Shown: positions 8,116 to 16,732 of the stretch, piece after piece
How positions within the stretch are numbered: position 1 is the first letter of the stretch
Layout of the letters: each line of letters opens with the position of its first letter
From: 13-2-20CM-66-19 sp036273735
GTDB lineage: Bacteria; Pseudomonadota; Gammaproteobacteria; Steroidobacterales; Steroidobacteraceae
Assembly (NCBI GenBank): GCA_036273735.1
Contig: DASUHA010000053.1
Location: 27,216 to 91,215, forward strand
Reading direction: 5' to 3'
DNA: 64,000 bases
Notes under the pieces: generated by a model
What the model was told of the DNA's origin: nothing
What the model saw: only the letters and a program-made list of their open reading frames with translations
Database searches by the model: none
Position numbers and translations under genes: made by a program

Positions 8116-10434
8116 ATGCCTGCGGCAGTCATGCGCAAATTCGGGGTGGGGTTGACCTGTCTGTCCTTGACCTGTCTTGCAGGCGCTGCCATGCCGGCAT
8201 CAGATGTGACGCCGACGGGATCGGACATGCTGGGCTTCACGTCGAGCGGCGCGGCGCAGGAGCGGGATCTGGAGCGGCGATTCGACGCCCAGTTGAGCGC
8301 TCCCGAGATGCGCGAATGGCTACGACAGCTGTCATCCGGACCGAACCAGGTGGGCTCGCCGCACGACAAAGCCAATGCCGAATTCATGCTGGCTCTGTTC
8401 AAGAAATGGGGATGGGACGCGCGCATCGAGCAATTCGATGTGCTCTATCCGACACCGAAGCAGGAACTGGTCGAGATGACCGCACCAAAGGTCTTCAAGG
8501 CAGCTTTGCATGAGCCGCCGATCAAAGGCGACCGCACTTCGGCACTCGGCGGCGCCTTGCCGCCGTATAACGCATATGGCGCCGATGGCGATGTGACCGC
8601 ACCCCTCGTCTATGTCAACTACGGGATGCCCGACGACTACAAGGAGTTGGCGCGGTACGGTGTCAGCGTGAAAGGCAAGATCGTGATCGTGCGCTACGGC
8701 AAGGGCTGGCGCGGCCTGAAGCCCGAGCTTGCGTACGAGCACGGCGCCGTGGGGTGCCTGATCTATTCCGACCCGGCCGATGACGGCTACTTCACCAGCG
8801 ACACGTATGGCAAGGGCGGCGGCTCGCGGCCGCCGGACGGTGTGCAACGCGGCTCGGTGATGAACATGGAGTGGTATCCCGGCGACCCGACGACACCGGG
8901 ATACGGCTCGGTACCAGGCGCGAAGCATTTGGCCATCAAAGATGCCAAGACGATCCTCAAGATCCCGGTACTGCCGATTTCCTATGCCGATGCGACCCCG
9001 CTGCTGCAGGCGCTTGCCGGACCGGTCGCGCCGGCAAACTGGCGCGGGGCGCTGCCGATGACCTACCACATCGGTGCCGGGCCCACGGAAGTGCACCTGC
9101 TGGTGAAGTCGGACTGGAGCTTCAAGCCGCTCTATGACGTGATCGCCGTGCTGAAAGGCTCCTCGGAAGGCAATGAGTGGGTGCTGCGCGGCAATCACCA
9201 TGACGGGTGGGTATTCGGCGCCGGGGACCCGCTCTCCGGCACCATCGCCCTGATGGGCGAGGCCAAGGCGCTCGGCAGCCTGCACCGTCAGGGCTGGGTA
9301 CCCAAGCGCACGATCGTGTATGCGAGCTGGGATGGCGAAGAGCCTGCGCTTCTCGGCTCGACCGAGTGGGCGGAAACGCACGCCAAGGAGCTGCAGCAGA
9401 AAGCGGTGTTGTATCTGAACTCAGACAGCAATGAGCGCGGATTCCTCTCCGCCGACGGCAGCCATTCCCTGCAACACCTGGTCAACCAGGTCGCAGCCGG
9501 GGTGGCTGACCCCGAAACGAAGGTCAGCGTGCAGCAACGCGAGCGCGCGGTCCTCGAGGTCCGGGGTACCGCGCCGAATGCCGATCCGACCGCGAAGGAG
9601 ATTGCCAGGCTCGCGGCCGCGGGCGGCGACGTTCCGCTGGGTCCTCTGGGCTCAGGCTCGGACTACGGCTCCTTCCTGGATCATCTCGGCATTGCCTCGC
9701 TCGATCTCGCATTCGGGGGCGAGGCCGATCAGGGCGGCGTCTATCATTCGCGCTACGATTCGTTCGACCACTATATCCGCTACGGCGATCCCACATTCGA
9801 ATACGAGGTCACCCTGGCGAAGGTGGCGGGCCACGTCATCATGCGCACGGCCGATGCGGAAGTGCTGCCCATGCGCTACGCCGATTTCAGCGCCACGCTG
9901 GATCGGTATGTGGGGGAGCTGCACGAGATAGTGGCCGGCGAGCGCAAGGCAACGGCAGCCCAACACGAGCTGCTCGATGCAGATGCCTACCGGCTGGCCG
10001 CCGATCCGACTCATCCGGTCGCCCCGCCCGAGCGCCTGACGGACGTTCCGAGCATCGACCTCGCACCGCTCGATCAGGCCGCAAAGCGATTGCGGCAGAG
10101 CGCCAAGGCTTACGAGGCTGCGTACGAGGCGCGTGCCTCTGCCGGGCTTTCGATTCCTGCCGACCGGTTGCACAAGATCAACGAGACCATGCTCACCATG
10201 GAGCAGCGGCTGCTCGATGACGCGGGCCTTCCAGGCCGCCCCTGGTACAGGAACATGTTGCAGGCACCCGGTGAGCTGACCGGCTACGCGCCGAAGACGA
10301 TTCCGGCCGTGCGCGAATCGCTCGAGGCGCGGAACTGGAGTCGTGCCAATCAGTACGCCGGGATCACCGCCAAGGTGCTCGACGGCTATCGCGCGCAGCT
10401 CGATCGGCTCACGGCGCTGCTCAACGGACGGTGA
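8116..10434 (+). CDS. M28 peptidase, glutamate carboxypeptidase II-like, exported
   Basis: A 772-residue zinc peptidase with signal peptide, PA insert, M28 catalytic core and C-terminal dimerisation domain, as in human GCPII. Di-zinc ligands align: H361 and D371 in NHHDGWVFGAGDPLSGT, the Glu pair in SWDGEEPALLGSTEW, Asp in LNSDSN, and His in YHSRYDSFDHY. The substrate loop SGSDYGSFLDHLGI is also present. It should remove C-terminal, often acidic, residues from peptides in the periplasm or outside. GTG 8092 extends the frame, but ATG 8116 has GAGAGAGG seven bases ahead. Confidence 0.9.
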   Translation: MPAAVMRKFGVGLTCLSLTCLAGAAMPASDVTPTGSDMLGFTSSGAAQERDLERRFDAQLSAPEMREWLRQLSSGPNQVGSPHDKANAEFMLALFKKWGWDARIEQFDVLYPTPKQELVEMTAPKVFKAALHEPPIKGDRTSALGGALPPYNAYGADGDVTAPLVYVNYGMPDDYKELARYGVSVKGKIVIVRYGKGWRGLKPELAYEHGAVGCLIYSDPADDGYFTSDTYGKGGGSRPPDGVQRGSVMNMEWYPGDPTTPGYGSVPGAKHLAIKDAKTILKIPVLPISYADATPLLQALAGPVAPANWRGALPMTYHIGAGPTEVHLLVKSDWSFKPLYDVIAVLKGSSEGNEWVLRGNHHDGWVFGAGDPLSGTIALMGEAKALGSLHRQGWVPKRTIVYASWDGEEPALLGSTEWAETHAKELQQKAVLYLNSDSNERGFLSADGSHSLQHLVNQVAAGVADPETKVSVQQRERAVLEVRGTAPNADPTAKEIARLAAAGGDVPLGPLGSGSDYGSFLDHLGIASLDLAFGGEADQGGVYHSRYDSFDHYIRYGDPTFEYEVTLAKVAGHVIMRTADAEVLPMRYADFSATLDRYVGELHEIVAGERKATAAQHELLDADAYRLAADPTHPVAPPERLTDVPSIDLAPLDQAAKRLRQSAKAYEAAYEARASAGLSIPADRLHKINETMLTMEQRLLDDAGLPGRPWYRNMLQAPGELTGYAPKTIPAVRESLEARNWSRANQYAGITAKVLDGYRAQLDRLTALLNGR

Positions 10435-10440
10435 GACCGA

Positions 10441-10914
10441 TCAAGTGGCTTGAGCCGGAAGCGGGACGGCCGTCGTGCGCTTGAGCTCTTCCATCGAGAA
10501 GACGGCCCGCACCTCCGCACAGCGCGTCGAGCCGATGAGGAGCTTGTAGACCTCATCGTAACTCGCCACGTCCGCGAGCTGCAGTTTGAGCAGATAGTCG
10601 ACATCTCCGCTGGTGCGGTGAAACTCCGTGACCGAGGGAATGGCGCGGACGGTCGCTGCGAAATGCTCGAACCATGCCTGCGAGTGCTCCGCGGCACGGA
10701 TCAGGACGAACATCGTCAGCCCCGCGCCCACCTGCGCGGCATCGAGCAGCGCGACCCTTTTCTGGATGATGCCGGCATCTTCCAGGCGCTTGATGCGGTG
10801 CCAGCAGGCATTCGTGGAGAGGTGCACCCGCTCGGCAATCGCGGCGACCGCCTGTGAAGCATCCTCCTGAAGAAGGTCCAGGATCCGCAGATCCGTGCAA
10901 TCGAGGTCGGCCAT
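10441..10914 (-). CDS. Lrp/AsnC family transcriptional regulator
   Basis: A 157-residue protein with an N-terminal winged helix (LDCTDLRILDLLQEDASQAVAAIAERVHLSTNACWHRIKRLEDAGII) and a RAM/ligand domain (SGDVDYLLKLQLADVASYDEVYKLLI). This is the normal Lrp size and layout; ligand is probably an amino acid. ATG 10914 is chosen because the longer form starts with TTG. A palindrome directly abuts the start codon and may be an autoregulatory site. It converges on the peptidase gene and diverges from the DUF6356 gene. Confidence 0.9.
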   Translation of the reverse strand: MADLDCTDLRILDLLQEDASQAVAAIAERVHLSTNACWHRIKRLEDAGIIQKRVALLDAAQVGAGLTMFVLIRAAEHSQAWFEHFAATVRAIPSVTEFHRTSGDVDYLLKLQLADVASYDEVYKLLIGSTRCAEVRAVFSMEELKRTTAVPLPAQAT

Positions 10915-10927
10915 GGGAATTTTTCCC
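10915..10927. promoter_or_regulatory. Palindrome abutting the Lrp-family start codon
   Basis: GGGAA-TTT-TTCCC is a perfect inverted repeat directly before the ATG at 10914, inside an AT-rich divergent intergenic gap. Lrp-family genes are commonly autoregulated, so this is a candidate operator for it and for the DUF6356 gene. No experimental or comparative support is available here. Confidence 0.4.
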
Positions 10928-10952
10928 AAAAAAGTGGCTTTGGCTAGTTTAA

Positions 10953-11264
10953 ATGGAGAAATTTTTAGACGCCACTTTGATTATCTTCGCTCTACTGGCG
11001 TCAATAAGCATTGGGGGCCCGGTGTTCAACCGCCTATTCGTCGACCACCCCCGATCGGTGGGGGAGTCGTATCTGGAGCATCAGCGCCACGCCTTCGGAT
11101 TCGGAATATCCTTATTGGGCGCCGCGCTGGCATGCCTCGTCCATGCCGTGATTCCCGGGCTGTTCGTCCGGACCGGCAGCGAGGCGATCACGCGACTGCA
11201 TGATCGCATGGTCACCAATCGAACCGCGCGTGACCGCGGGCGGGTGGTATCGCTGCGGACCTAA
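10953..11264 (+). CDS. DUF6356 family small membrane protein
   Basis: The family core is RLFVDHPRSVGESYLEHQRHAFGFGISLLGAALACLVHAVIPGLFVRTGSEAITRLHDRMV, with one strong hydrophobic helix. Function is unknown. The ATG at 10953 adds a 23-residue hydrophobic leader not usual in the family; GTG 11022, preceded by a GGGGG run, gives the standard N-terminus (VFNRLF) and may be the real start. It is divergent from the Lrp regulator and overlaps the soeC stop by 4 bp, convergently. Confidence 0.7.
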   Translation: MEKFLDATLIIFALLASISIGGPVFNRLFVDHPRSVGESYLEHQRHAFGFGISLLGAALACLVHAVIPGLFVRTGSEAITRLHDRMVTNRTARDRGRVVSLRT

Positions 11265-12196
11265 ACCACGCGACCGTAGTACAGCGCTGATACGTGCGTC
11301 GCTTCCGCGAAGAATAGCCAACGCTCGGTCAGCAGTCCGAGAGCAGCGCACGCCACTGCTGCCGCCGTGGCAGCCAGCGGAGCCATCGAGAGCCCCGCGA
11401 GAATGGAGAGTACGAGGGGCGCGGCAAAGGCAAGACCCAATGCAATCCGCCGCAATCTTCCGCTATGGCGCCGGGCGATCGTGAACCCCATCTCGCGCAG
11501 CACGTAGTTCTCGGCGAAATGAGGCGCATCCAAGGCCCTCACGTCCACCTCCTTCGCCAAGCCAATTGCAGAAGCGAGGCTCGCGAATGGAGTCTGAGCA
11601 TCGACGTGGCGCCAGTAAGCGCGCTTGGCGAGCAGCGCGATCGCCGCAGTCATCGGGACGATGACGAATATGGGCGCTGATCCACCCACCAGCACGGCAT
11701 GCAGCAGGGCGAACAGCAACGCGCCGGAGAACGCCGCATAAATCAGATAGTCCGGGGCGGTGTGTGGGTTGTGCCACTGTCGTATCGGCTTGAGGCTGGC
11801 ATAGATCATCGCGGTGCAGTAGACGGTGCCGAGCGCCATGACCGCGACGGCGGCTCCGAGCAGTCGCATTGCGATGCCCCCGTGATCCCAACGGAGCGCC
11901 AGCAGGAACAGGATGGCAATCGGATAGGTGAGGACCGCGCCGACTGCCTCACGCGACAGCCACGAGGAGCGCCACTGGCTGAAGGCGCGCCACGCCCGAT
12001 CCGCCCGCCCAAGATGCAGTGCCGATGCTCCGAGACCGAAGGATGCGATGAGCAGACCGAGCGTCGTGCCGGCCGTCGCGAACCGCGGCGCAGCCGGCAG
12101 AAGCCCGAGGAGCGCGTAGACTCCAGTCCAGGCGAGCAGGCCGTATGCGAACCCCGTCAAGGTGGTCAGCAGCAGAACCGAGGCGGCCGGCCTCAC
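11261..12196 (-). CDS. soeC: Sulfite dehydrogenase membrane anchor, SoeC-like (DmsC family)
   Basis: A 311-residue integral membrane protein with about eight hydrophobic segments, of the DmsC/NrfD-like quinone-reactive anchor type. It holds the molybdo-subunit and Fe-S subunit at the cytoplasmic face of the inner membrane and passes electrons to quinone. The start is GTG at 12196, overlapping the stop of soeB (GTGA). Sequence alone would allow a DMSO-reductase anchor; the Soe assignment rests on its partners. It is third in the operon. Confidence 0.75.
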   Translation of the reverse strand: MRPAASVLLLTTLTGFAYGLLAWTGVYALLGLLPAAPRFATAGTTLGLLIASFGLGASALHLGRADRAWRAFSQWRSSWLSREAVGAVLTYPIAILFLLALRWDHGGIAMRLLGAAVAVMALGTVYCTAMIYASLKPIRQWHNPHTAPDYLIYAAFSGALLFALLHAVLVGGSAPIFVIVPMTAAIALLAKRAYWRHVDAQTPFASLASAIGLAKEVDVRALDAPHFAENYVLREMGFTIARRHSGRLRRIALGLAFAAPLVLSILAGLSMAPLAATAAAVACAALGLLTERWLFFAEATHVSALYYGRVV

Positions 12197-12930
12197 CGAC
12201 TGAGTACCCGGTCCAGCAGCCGCAGCAGAGCCGCACCGACACCGTCACCCTCCTGCGCCGCCGGCTTGGATGCAGTTGGGATCCTGGCGGTGCGGGCCGG
12301 CAGATACTTGTTGGTAGGGCGATAGCCCAACTCGGGGAGCAGGTCCTTGCCGCCGCGCGCGGCAACCAGCTTGGAGACCCGGCTCTCCGGATCGCCGAGA
12401 TCGCCAAAATGCCGTGCACGGGTCGGACAGGCCGCGACGCAAGCCGGCTCGCGCTCGGCCTCCGGGAGGCTCTTGTCGTAGATCCGATCGACACAGAGCG
12501 TGCACTTGCGCATGACTCCCGCCTGCTCGTCGAACTCGCGCGCGCCATAAGGGCAGGCCCAGGAGCAGAGCTTGCAGCCGATGCAGATCTCCGGGTCGAT
12601 GAGGACGATGCCGTCCTCTGCCCGCTTGTACGAGGCGCCGGTCGGGCACACCGTGACGCATAGAGCATCCTCGCAGTGCATGCAGGAGCGGGGCAGATTC
12701 ACGGTGCGCGAGCACCCCTGCTCCGCGGCTTCGTACGAATGCACCCGGTTGAACCAGACTCCGTCGGGCTCAGAGCCGCGTGGGTCGTAGTCCGGCAGCG
12801 GGCCGGCCTCACCGCCACTGTTCCATTCCTTGCAGCTCACCGCGCAGGCATGGCAGCCGACACAGGTATCGAGGTCGATGACCAGACCCAGCCGCTTCGC
12901 TCCGGGGAGAGCCGTGGGCAACATGGTCAT
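12193..12930 (-). CDS. soeB: Sulfite dehydrogenase iron-sulfur subunit, SoeB-like
   Basis: A 245-residue ferredoxin-type protein with four cysteine clusters for 4Fe-4S centres: C23-x2-C26-x2-C29-x3-C33, then CMHCEDALCVTVC, CIGCKLCSWACPYG and CTLCVDRIY with CVAACP. The stretches GLVIDLDTCVGCHACAVSCK, PTGASYKR-EDGI, RHFGDLGDP and NKYLP match SoeB proteins of the SoeABC sulfite:quinone oxidoreductase as I recall them. It relays electrons from SoeA to SoeC in the cytoplasm. No twin-arginine signal is visible. ATG 12930 overlaps the soeA stop (ATGA). Confidence 0.85.
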   Translation of the reverse strand: MTMLPTALPGAKRLGLVIDLDTCVGCHACAVSCKEWNSGGEAGPLPDYDPRGSEPDGVWFNRVHSYEAAEQGCSRTVNLPRSCMHCEDALCVTVCPTGASYKRAEDGIVLIDPEICIGCKLCSWACPYGAREFDEQAGVMRKCTLCVDRIYDKSLPEAEREPACVAACPTRARHFGDLGDPESRVSKLVAARGGKDLLPELGYRPTNKYLPARTARIPTASKPAAQEGDGVGAALLRLLDRVLSR

Positions 12931-15704
12931 CGGCCGGTCTCCACAGTCAGCGTGAGACGCACCGGATTCGCTCCCAGCCGCGGAGCGACTTCGGCCGCCG
13001 CACCGGGCTCGCACCGCTCGATGGCGACTGTCAGGTCGAACCATGCGGCCTGGCCGGTGACCGGATCGGAGTTGGAATGCCGCGGCTCGCGGCGCTCCTT
13101 CGGCAGATACTCCGAGATGATGTGATTGAGCAGGAATGCCCGGCGAAACTCCGGCGCGTTGTGCCCAAGGGCCCAGGCGCCGGCGCGCTTGCCGATCGCA
13201 TTCCAGGTCCAGATGGTATCGCGATTGAGCCCGGTCATCGTACGCACCTGACACTTCAGTTTGCCGTTGCGGGAATGCACCCACACCCAATCCTCATCCG
13301 CGACCCCGATCTGGGCGGCGAGATCGCGGTGCAGATAGATGCGGTTCTCGGGAAGAATCTGACGGAGCCAGGCGTTCTGCGAGCCCCATGAGTGATACAT
13401 CGCCATCGGCCGCTGGGTGATGGCGTGCAGCGGAAAGCGCGCGCGGTCGGTGAGCGCCTCTTCCAGGGGCATGTACCAGATCGGAAGCGGGTCGAAGAAC
13501 TGCCCGATGCGCGCGCACAGCCGCTGCGGCGGACGATGGTCGCCGTGTCCCTCGGCCGCGAGCCGAAATCTCTGCAGCGTCTCGCAGTAGATCTGCAGGA
13601 CGATCTGCGCATCGCTCTCGATGAGTCCCATGGCCTTCGCGCCCGTAAGATATGCGCTGTTGGCATGCTTGAAATAGAGCTGTTCCGGTGGCAGCTCATG
13701 CTTCCAGAAGCCGCCATTCTCCACATAGCGCTCGAGCTGCCTCGCGTTGGGCGATCCTTTGCCGATCGCGCCGGCGTCCTCGCCGCGAAAGCCGGCCAGC
13801 GGCCCAACGCCAGGGGCGCGCTCGTGCCGCACGATGTAGTCGGCATACGAGGAGTAGAGCGCGTTGCCACCGAGGTCCACGAAGTCAGGTAGGCCGAGTC
13901 TCCCGGCAAGGTCGAGCAACACATCCTGAAAAGGGCGGACGTCACGCCCGGGCTGCAGCACCGGAACGCGAATGGCATCGGCCGGGCCGTGCGCCGAGCC
14001 GATCGGCCGGTCGAGGAGGGAGATGCAGTCGTAGCGCTCGAGGTACGTGGTGTCGGGCAACACCAGGTCGGCATAGGCCACGGTCTCCGAGGCGAACGCG
14101 TCCGCCACGATGACGAACGGAATGCGGTAGTTGCCGTGATCGTCGGAGTCGCTCAGCATGCGCGTCGTCTCGCCCGGATTCATCGCGGAGTTCCACGCCA
14201 TGTTGGCCATGAAGAGGAACAGCGTGTCGATCCGAGCGGGCCCGCCCTCGAACGCACGAGCGATCGCCATGTGCATCAGGCCATGGATCGCGAGCGGCGC
14301 CTCCCAGGAGAACGCGCGGTCGAGGCGCAGTGCCTCACCCTCATCATCGACGAGCAGATCCTCGGGGCCGAGTGGAAAGCCGAGCGGCGGGCCATCCAAC
14401 GGCTCGCCGGGCGCCGTCGAGCGGCCCGGCGGGGAGCCGCCGGGAATCGGCTTGGGATAGGGAGACTTGTATCGCCACGAGCCTGGAGTGTCGATCGCAC
14501 CGAGCAGCATCTGCAGCACGTGAAGCGCGCGGCAGGTATGAAAGCCGTTGGAGTGAGCCGAGATGCCCCGCATCGCGTGCATGGACACGGGCCGCCCAAC
14601 CATGGTCGCGTGCCGGCGGCCGCCGGTATCGGTCCACGCCTGCTCGATCACCACCGGCTGTTTGAAGGCGACTTCGGCGATCTCCCGGGCAATCCGCCGC
14701 ATGGTTGCGGCATCGATGCCGCAGCGCGGGGCAACGGCCTCCGGCGAATACTCCTTGCTGCCATAGCGCCGCGCGAGCAATTCGAACGCCGGACGCGCAC
14801 GCCGTCCGTCGCCCAGTGTGAACTCTCCCATCAGCGCGGGATCGATCCCGCCGCTCATCGCGGGCATCAGTGAGTGGGACTTGCGATCGAACGACAGCTC
14901 GCGCCCGTGAGCGTCGCGCGCGATCAGACCGTGATCGGCCTTCCCCGGCGCGTCGATGACCAGATGGGGCGCATTGGTATAGCGCACGAGAAACTCGGTA
15001 TCGACCTCACCCGCTTCGAGCAGGCAATGGATGAGCGCGAAAATCAGCAGGCCATCGGTTCCCGGCCGCACGGCGAGGAACTCATCCGCGATGGCTGAAT
15101 AGCCGGTACGGACGGGATTGATCGAGATGATCTTGGCGCCGCGCTCCTTGAGCCGGCCGAGGCCGAGTTTTATCGGATTCGAATCGTGATCCTCCGCCAC
15201 CCCGAAAAGGAGGAAGAGCCGCGTGTGCTCCCAATCCGGCTCACCAAACTCCCAGAACGCGCCGCCGACGGAATAAAGCCCGGCCGCCGCCATGTTGACC
15301 GAGCAGAAGCCGCCGTGCGCCGCGTAGTTCATGGTGCCGAACTTGCGGGCGAAGTGGCTGGTGAGCGCCTGCGACTGGTCGCGTCCGGTGAAGAACGAGA
15401 GGCGGTTGGGGTCCGAGGCGCGGATGGCGGCGAGCCGCCGGGTCACGATCTCCATGGCTTCGTCCCAGGAGATGGCGCGGAAGCCTCCTGATCCGCGCGG
15501 CCCGACGCGCACGAGCGGAGTCGAGAGTCTCGCGGGGGAGATCGCCGTCATGATGCCCGCGGATCCCTTGGCACACAGCACACCCCGATTCACGGGGTGG
15601 TCGCGGTTACCCTCGATATGACGCAGCTTGCCGTTCTCGAGATGCACCTTGATGCCGCAGCGGCAGGCGCACATGTAACACGTGGTACGGGCAACCGTTT
15701 TCAT
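12927..15704 (-). CDS. soeA: Sulfite dehydrogenase molybdopterin subunit, SoeA-like
   Basis: A 925-residue molybdopterin oxidoreductase. The N-terminal 4Fe-4S ligands are C9, C12, C16 and C44 (CYMCACRCG and GVLCAKGSAG). Further blocks are FFTGRDQSQALTSHFARKFGT, HGGFCSVNMAAAG, LFGVAEDHDSNPIKLGLG, RPVSMHAMRGISAHSNGF, and a C-terminal MopB domain (GVADEDWVWVHSRNGKLKCQVR). These resemble SoeA rather than PhsA/PsrA, and no Tat signal precedes the cluster, consistent with a cytoplasmic enzyme oxidising sulfite to sulfate. ATG 15704 (or 15710) is chosen; the frame opens to 15800 but would cross the control region. Confidence 0.85.
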   Translation of the reverse strand: MKTVARTTCYMCACRCGIKVHLENGKLRHIEGNRDHPVNRGVLCAKGSAGIMTAISPARLSTPLVRVGPRGSGGFRAISWDEAMEIVTRRLAAIRASDPNRLSFFTGRDQSQALTSHFARKFGTMNYAAHGGFCSVNMAAAGLYSVGGAFWEFGEPDWEHTRLFLLFGVAEDHDSNPIKLGLGRLKERGAKIISINPVRTGYSAIADEFLAVRPGTDGLLIFALIHCLLEAGEVDTEFLVRYTNAPHLVIDAPGKADHGLIARDAHGRELSFDRKSHSLMPAMSGGIDPALMGEFTLGDGRRARPAFELLARRYGSKEYSPEAVAPRCGIDAATMRRIAREIAEVAFKQPVVIEQAWTDTGGRRHATMVGRPVSMHAMRGISAHSNGFHTCRALHVLQMLLGAIDTPGSWRYKSPYPKPIPGGSPPGRSTAPGEPLDGPPLGFPLGPEDLLVDDEGEALRLDRAFSWEAPLAIHGLMHMAIARAFEGGPARIDTLFLFMANMAWNSAMNPGETTRMLSDSDDHGNYRIPFVIVADAFASETVAYADLVLPDTTYLERYDCISLLDRPIGSAHGPADAIRVPVLQPGRDVRPFQDVLLDLAGRLGLPDFVDLGGNALYSSYADYIVRHERAPGVGPLAGFRGEDAGAIGKGSPNARQLERYVENGGFWKHELPPEQLYFKHANSAYLTGAKAMGLIESDAQIVLQIYCETLQRFRLAAEGHGDHRPPQRLCARIGQFFDPLPIWYMPLEEALTDRARFPLHAITQRPMAMYHSWGSQNAWLRQILPENRIYLHRDLAAQIGVADEDWVWVHSRNGKLKCQVRTMTGLNRDTIWTWNAIGKRAGAWALGHNAPEFRRAFLLNHIISEYLPKERREPRHSNSDPVTGQAAWFDLTVAIERCEPGAAAEVAPRLGANPVRLTLTVETGR

Positions 15705-15764
15705 GGGCATCCCGCCGACATCCGGTCTGCGGAAGCCATAGGATGCGACGGATACCGATATTGA

Positions 15765-15807
15765 TCCAATGCAAATATCGCAGCCTAGCCATATACTCAA
15801 TGCATAT
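15765..15807. promoter_or_regulatory. Repeated CAATGCAWAT element in the soeA-LysR divergent gap
   Basis: TCCAATGCAAAT (15765-15776) and CTCAATGCATAT (15796-15807) share CAATGCAWAT and start exactly 31 bp apart, about three helical turns, so both face the same side of DNA. The second overlaps the LysR ATG at 15806. AT-rich hexamers in between (TTGAGT on the minus strand, then GATATT) could form a soe promoter. The repeat is seen; LysR binding is inferred. Confidence 0.45.
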
Positions 15808-16699
15808 GAATCTGCACCATCTCTCGATCTTCCATGCGGTGGCCGGCACCGGCAGCCTCACGGCGTCGGCCCGCAAGCTGCACATCTCGCAGCCTGCCCT
15901 GTCACGAGAGCTCAAAGTCTTCGAGGAGCGCCTGGGCGTCGCCCTGTTCGAGCGCCACTCGCGCGGCATGCGCCTCACCCAGGCCGGCGAAATACTGAGT
16001 CAGTACGCGAAGCGGCTCTTCGAGCTCGAGCGCGCCGCCGAAGGAGCCATGCGCGAGATCGCCGGCGGGCATCAGGGGCGACTCTCGATCGGCGCGAGTA
16101 ACACGATCGGGACTTATGTATTGCCGCGCGTTCTCGCCGCCTTCAGGCGCTCGCGGCCCACGGTGCAGGTGACTCTGTTCGTGGGCAACACCCAGCAGGT
16201 ATCGCAAGGCGTCGATGACCTGCGCTTCATGCTGGGTTTCATCGAGGGGCCGCTGCACTTCCGAGGGCTGCGCGCGGAGGTCTTTCGGGACGATGAGATC
16301 GTTCCGGTCGCCTCGCCCGATCACCCGCTCTTCAGCCGGCGGCGGCTGACGGTCGGCGACCTGCGCGATCAGCCACTACTGGTGCGCGAGAGCGGCTCGG
16401 GAACGCGGGAAGTCATTGCGGCGAAGCTGCACCGCTGGAGCCTCACTCAGAATCCAACCATGGAATTCGGCAACACGGAGGCACTCAAGCGCGCCGCAGT
16501 GCACGGTGGCGGCATAGCGTGGCTGCCGCGCATCTGCATGGTGAGCGAGTTGCGCGAGGGCGCCCTGTGTGAGCTGCCGTTGCGGGATCTCAAGATCGTG
16601 CGACCCCTGATGGTCCTCAGTCGGGAAGGAGCGCCCGTGCAGGCGGTGGCGGAAGCGTTCCTGCAGCTATTGCGCGAGGGAAGCCGCCCGGGCGCCTGA
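15806..16699 (+). CDS. LysR-family regulator, divergent from the soe genes
   Basis: A 297-residue LysR protein: N-terminal winged helix (NLHHLSIFHAVAGTGSLTASARKLHISQPALSRELKVFEERLGVALFERHSRGMRLTQAG) and a full substrate-binding domain. ATG 15806 is preferred over the GTG-like start at 15743 and ATG 15800 because it gives the usual N-terminus. Its position next to soeA suggests it controls sulfite oxidation. The EmrA-type gene begins 33 bp after its stop on the same strand, so the regulator and efflux genes may be co-transcribed. Confidence 0.88.
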   Translation: MNLHHLSIFHAVAGTGSLTASARKLHISQPALSRELKVFEERLGVALFERHSRGMRLTQAGEILSQYAKRLFELERAAEGAMREIAGGHQGRLSIGASNTIGTYVLPRVLAAFRRSRPTVQVTLFVGNTQQVSQGVDDLRFMLGFIEGPLHFRGLRAEVFRDDEIVPVASPDHPLFSRRRLTVGDLRDQPLLVRESGSGTREVIAAKLHRWSLTQNPTMEFGNTEALKRAAVHGGGIAWLPRICMVSELREGALCELPLRDLKIVRPLMVLSREGAPVQAVAEAFLQLLREGSRPGA

Positions 16700-16732
16700 C
16701 GGCGCGGGACCGCGACTTGCGGCCAGGACGCC

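Noticed and set aside
8332..9381. A 349-codon minus-strand frame
   Set aside because: Lies wholly under the GCPII-like peptidase whose zinc ligands are conserved.
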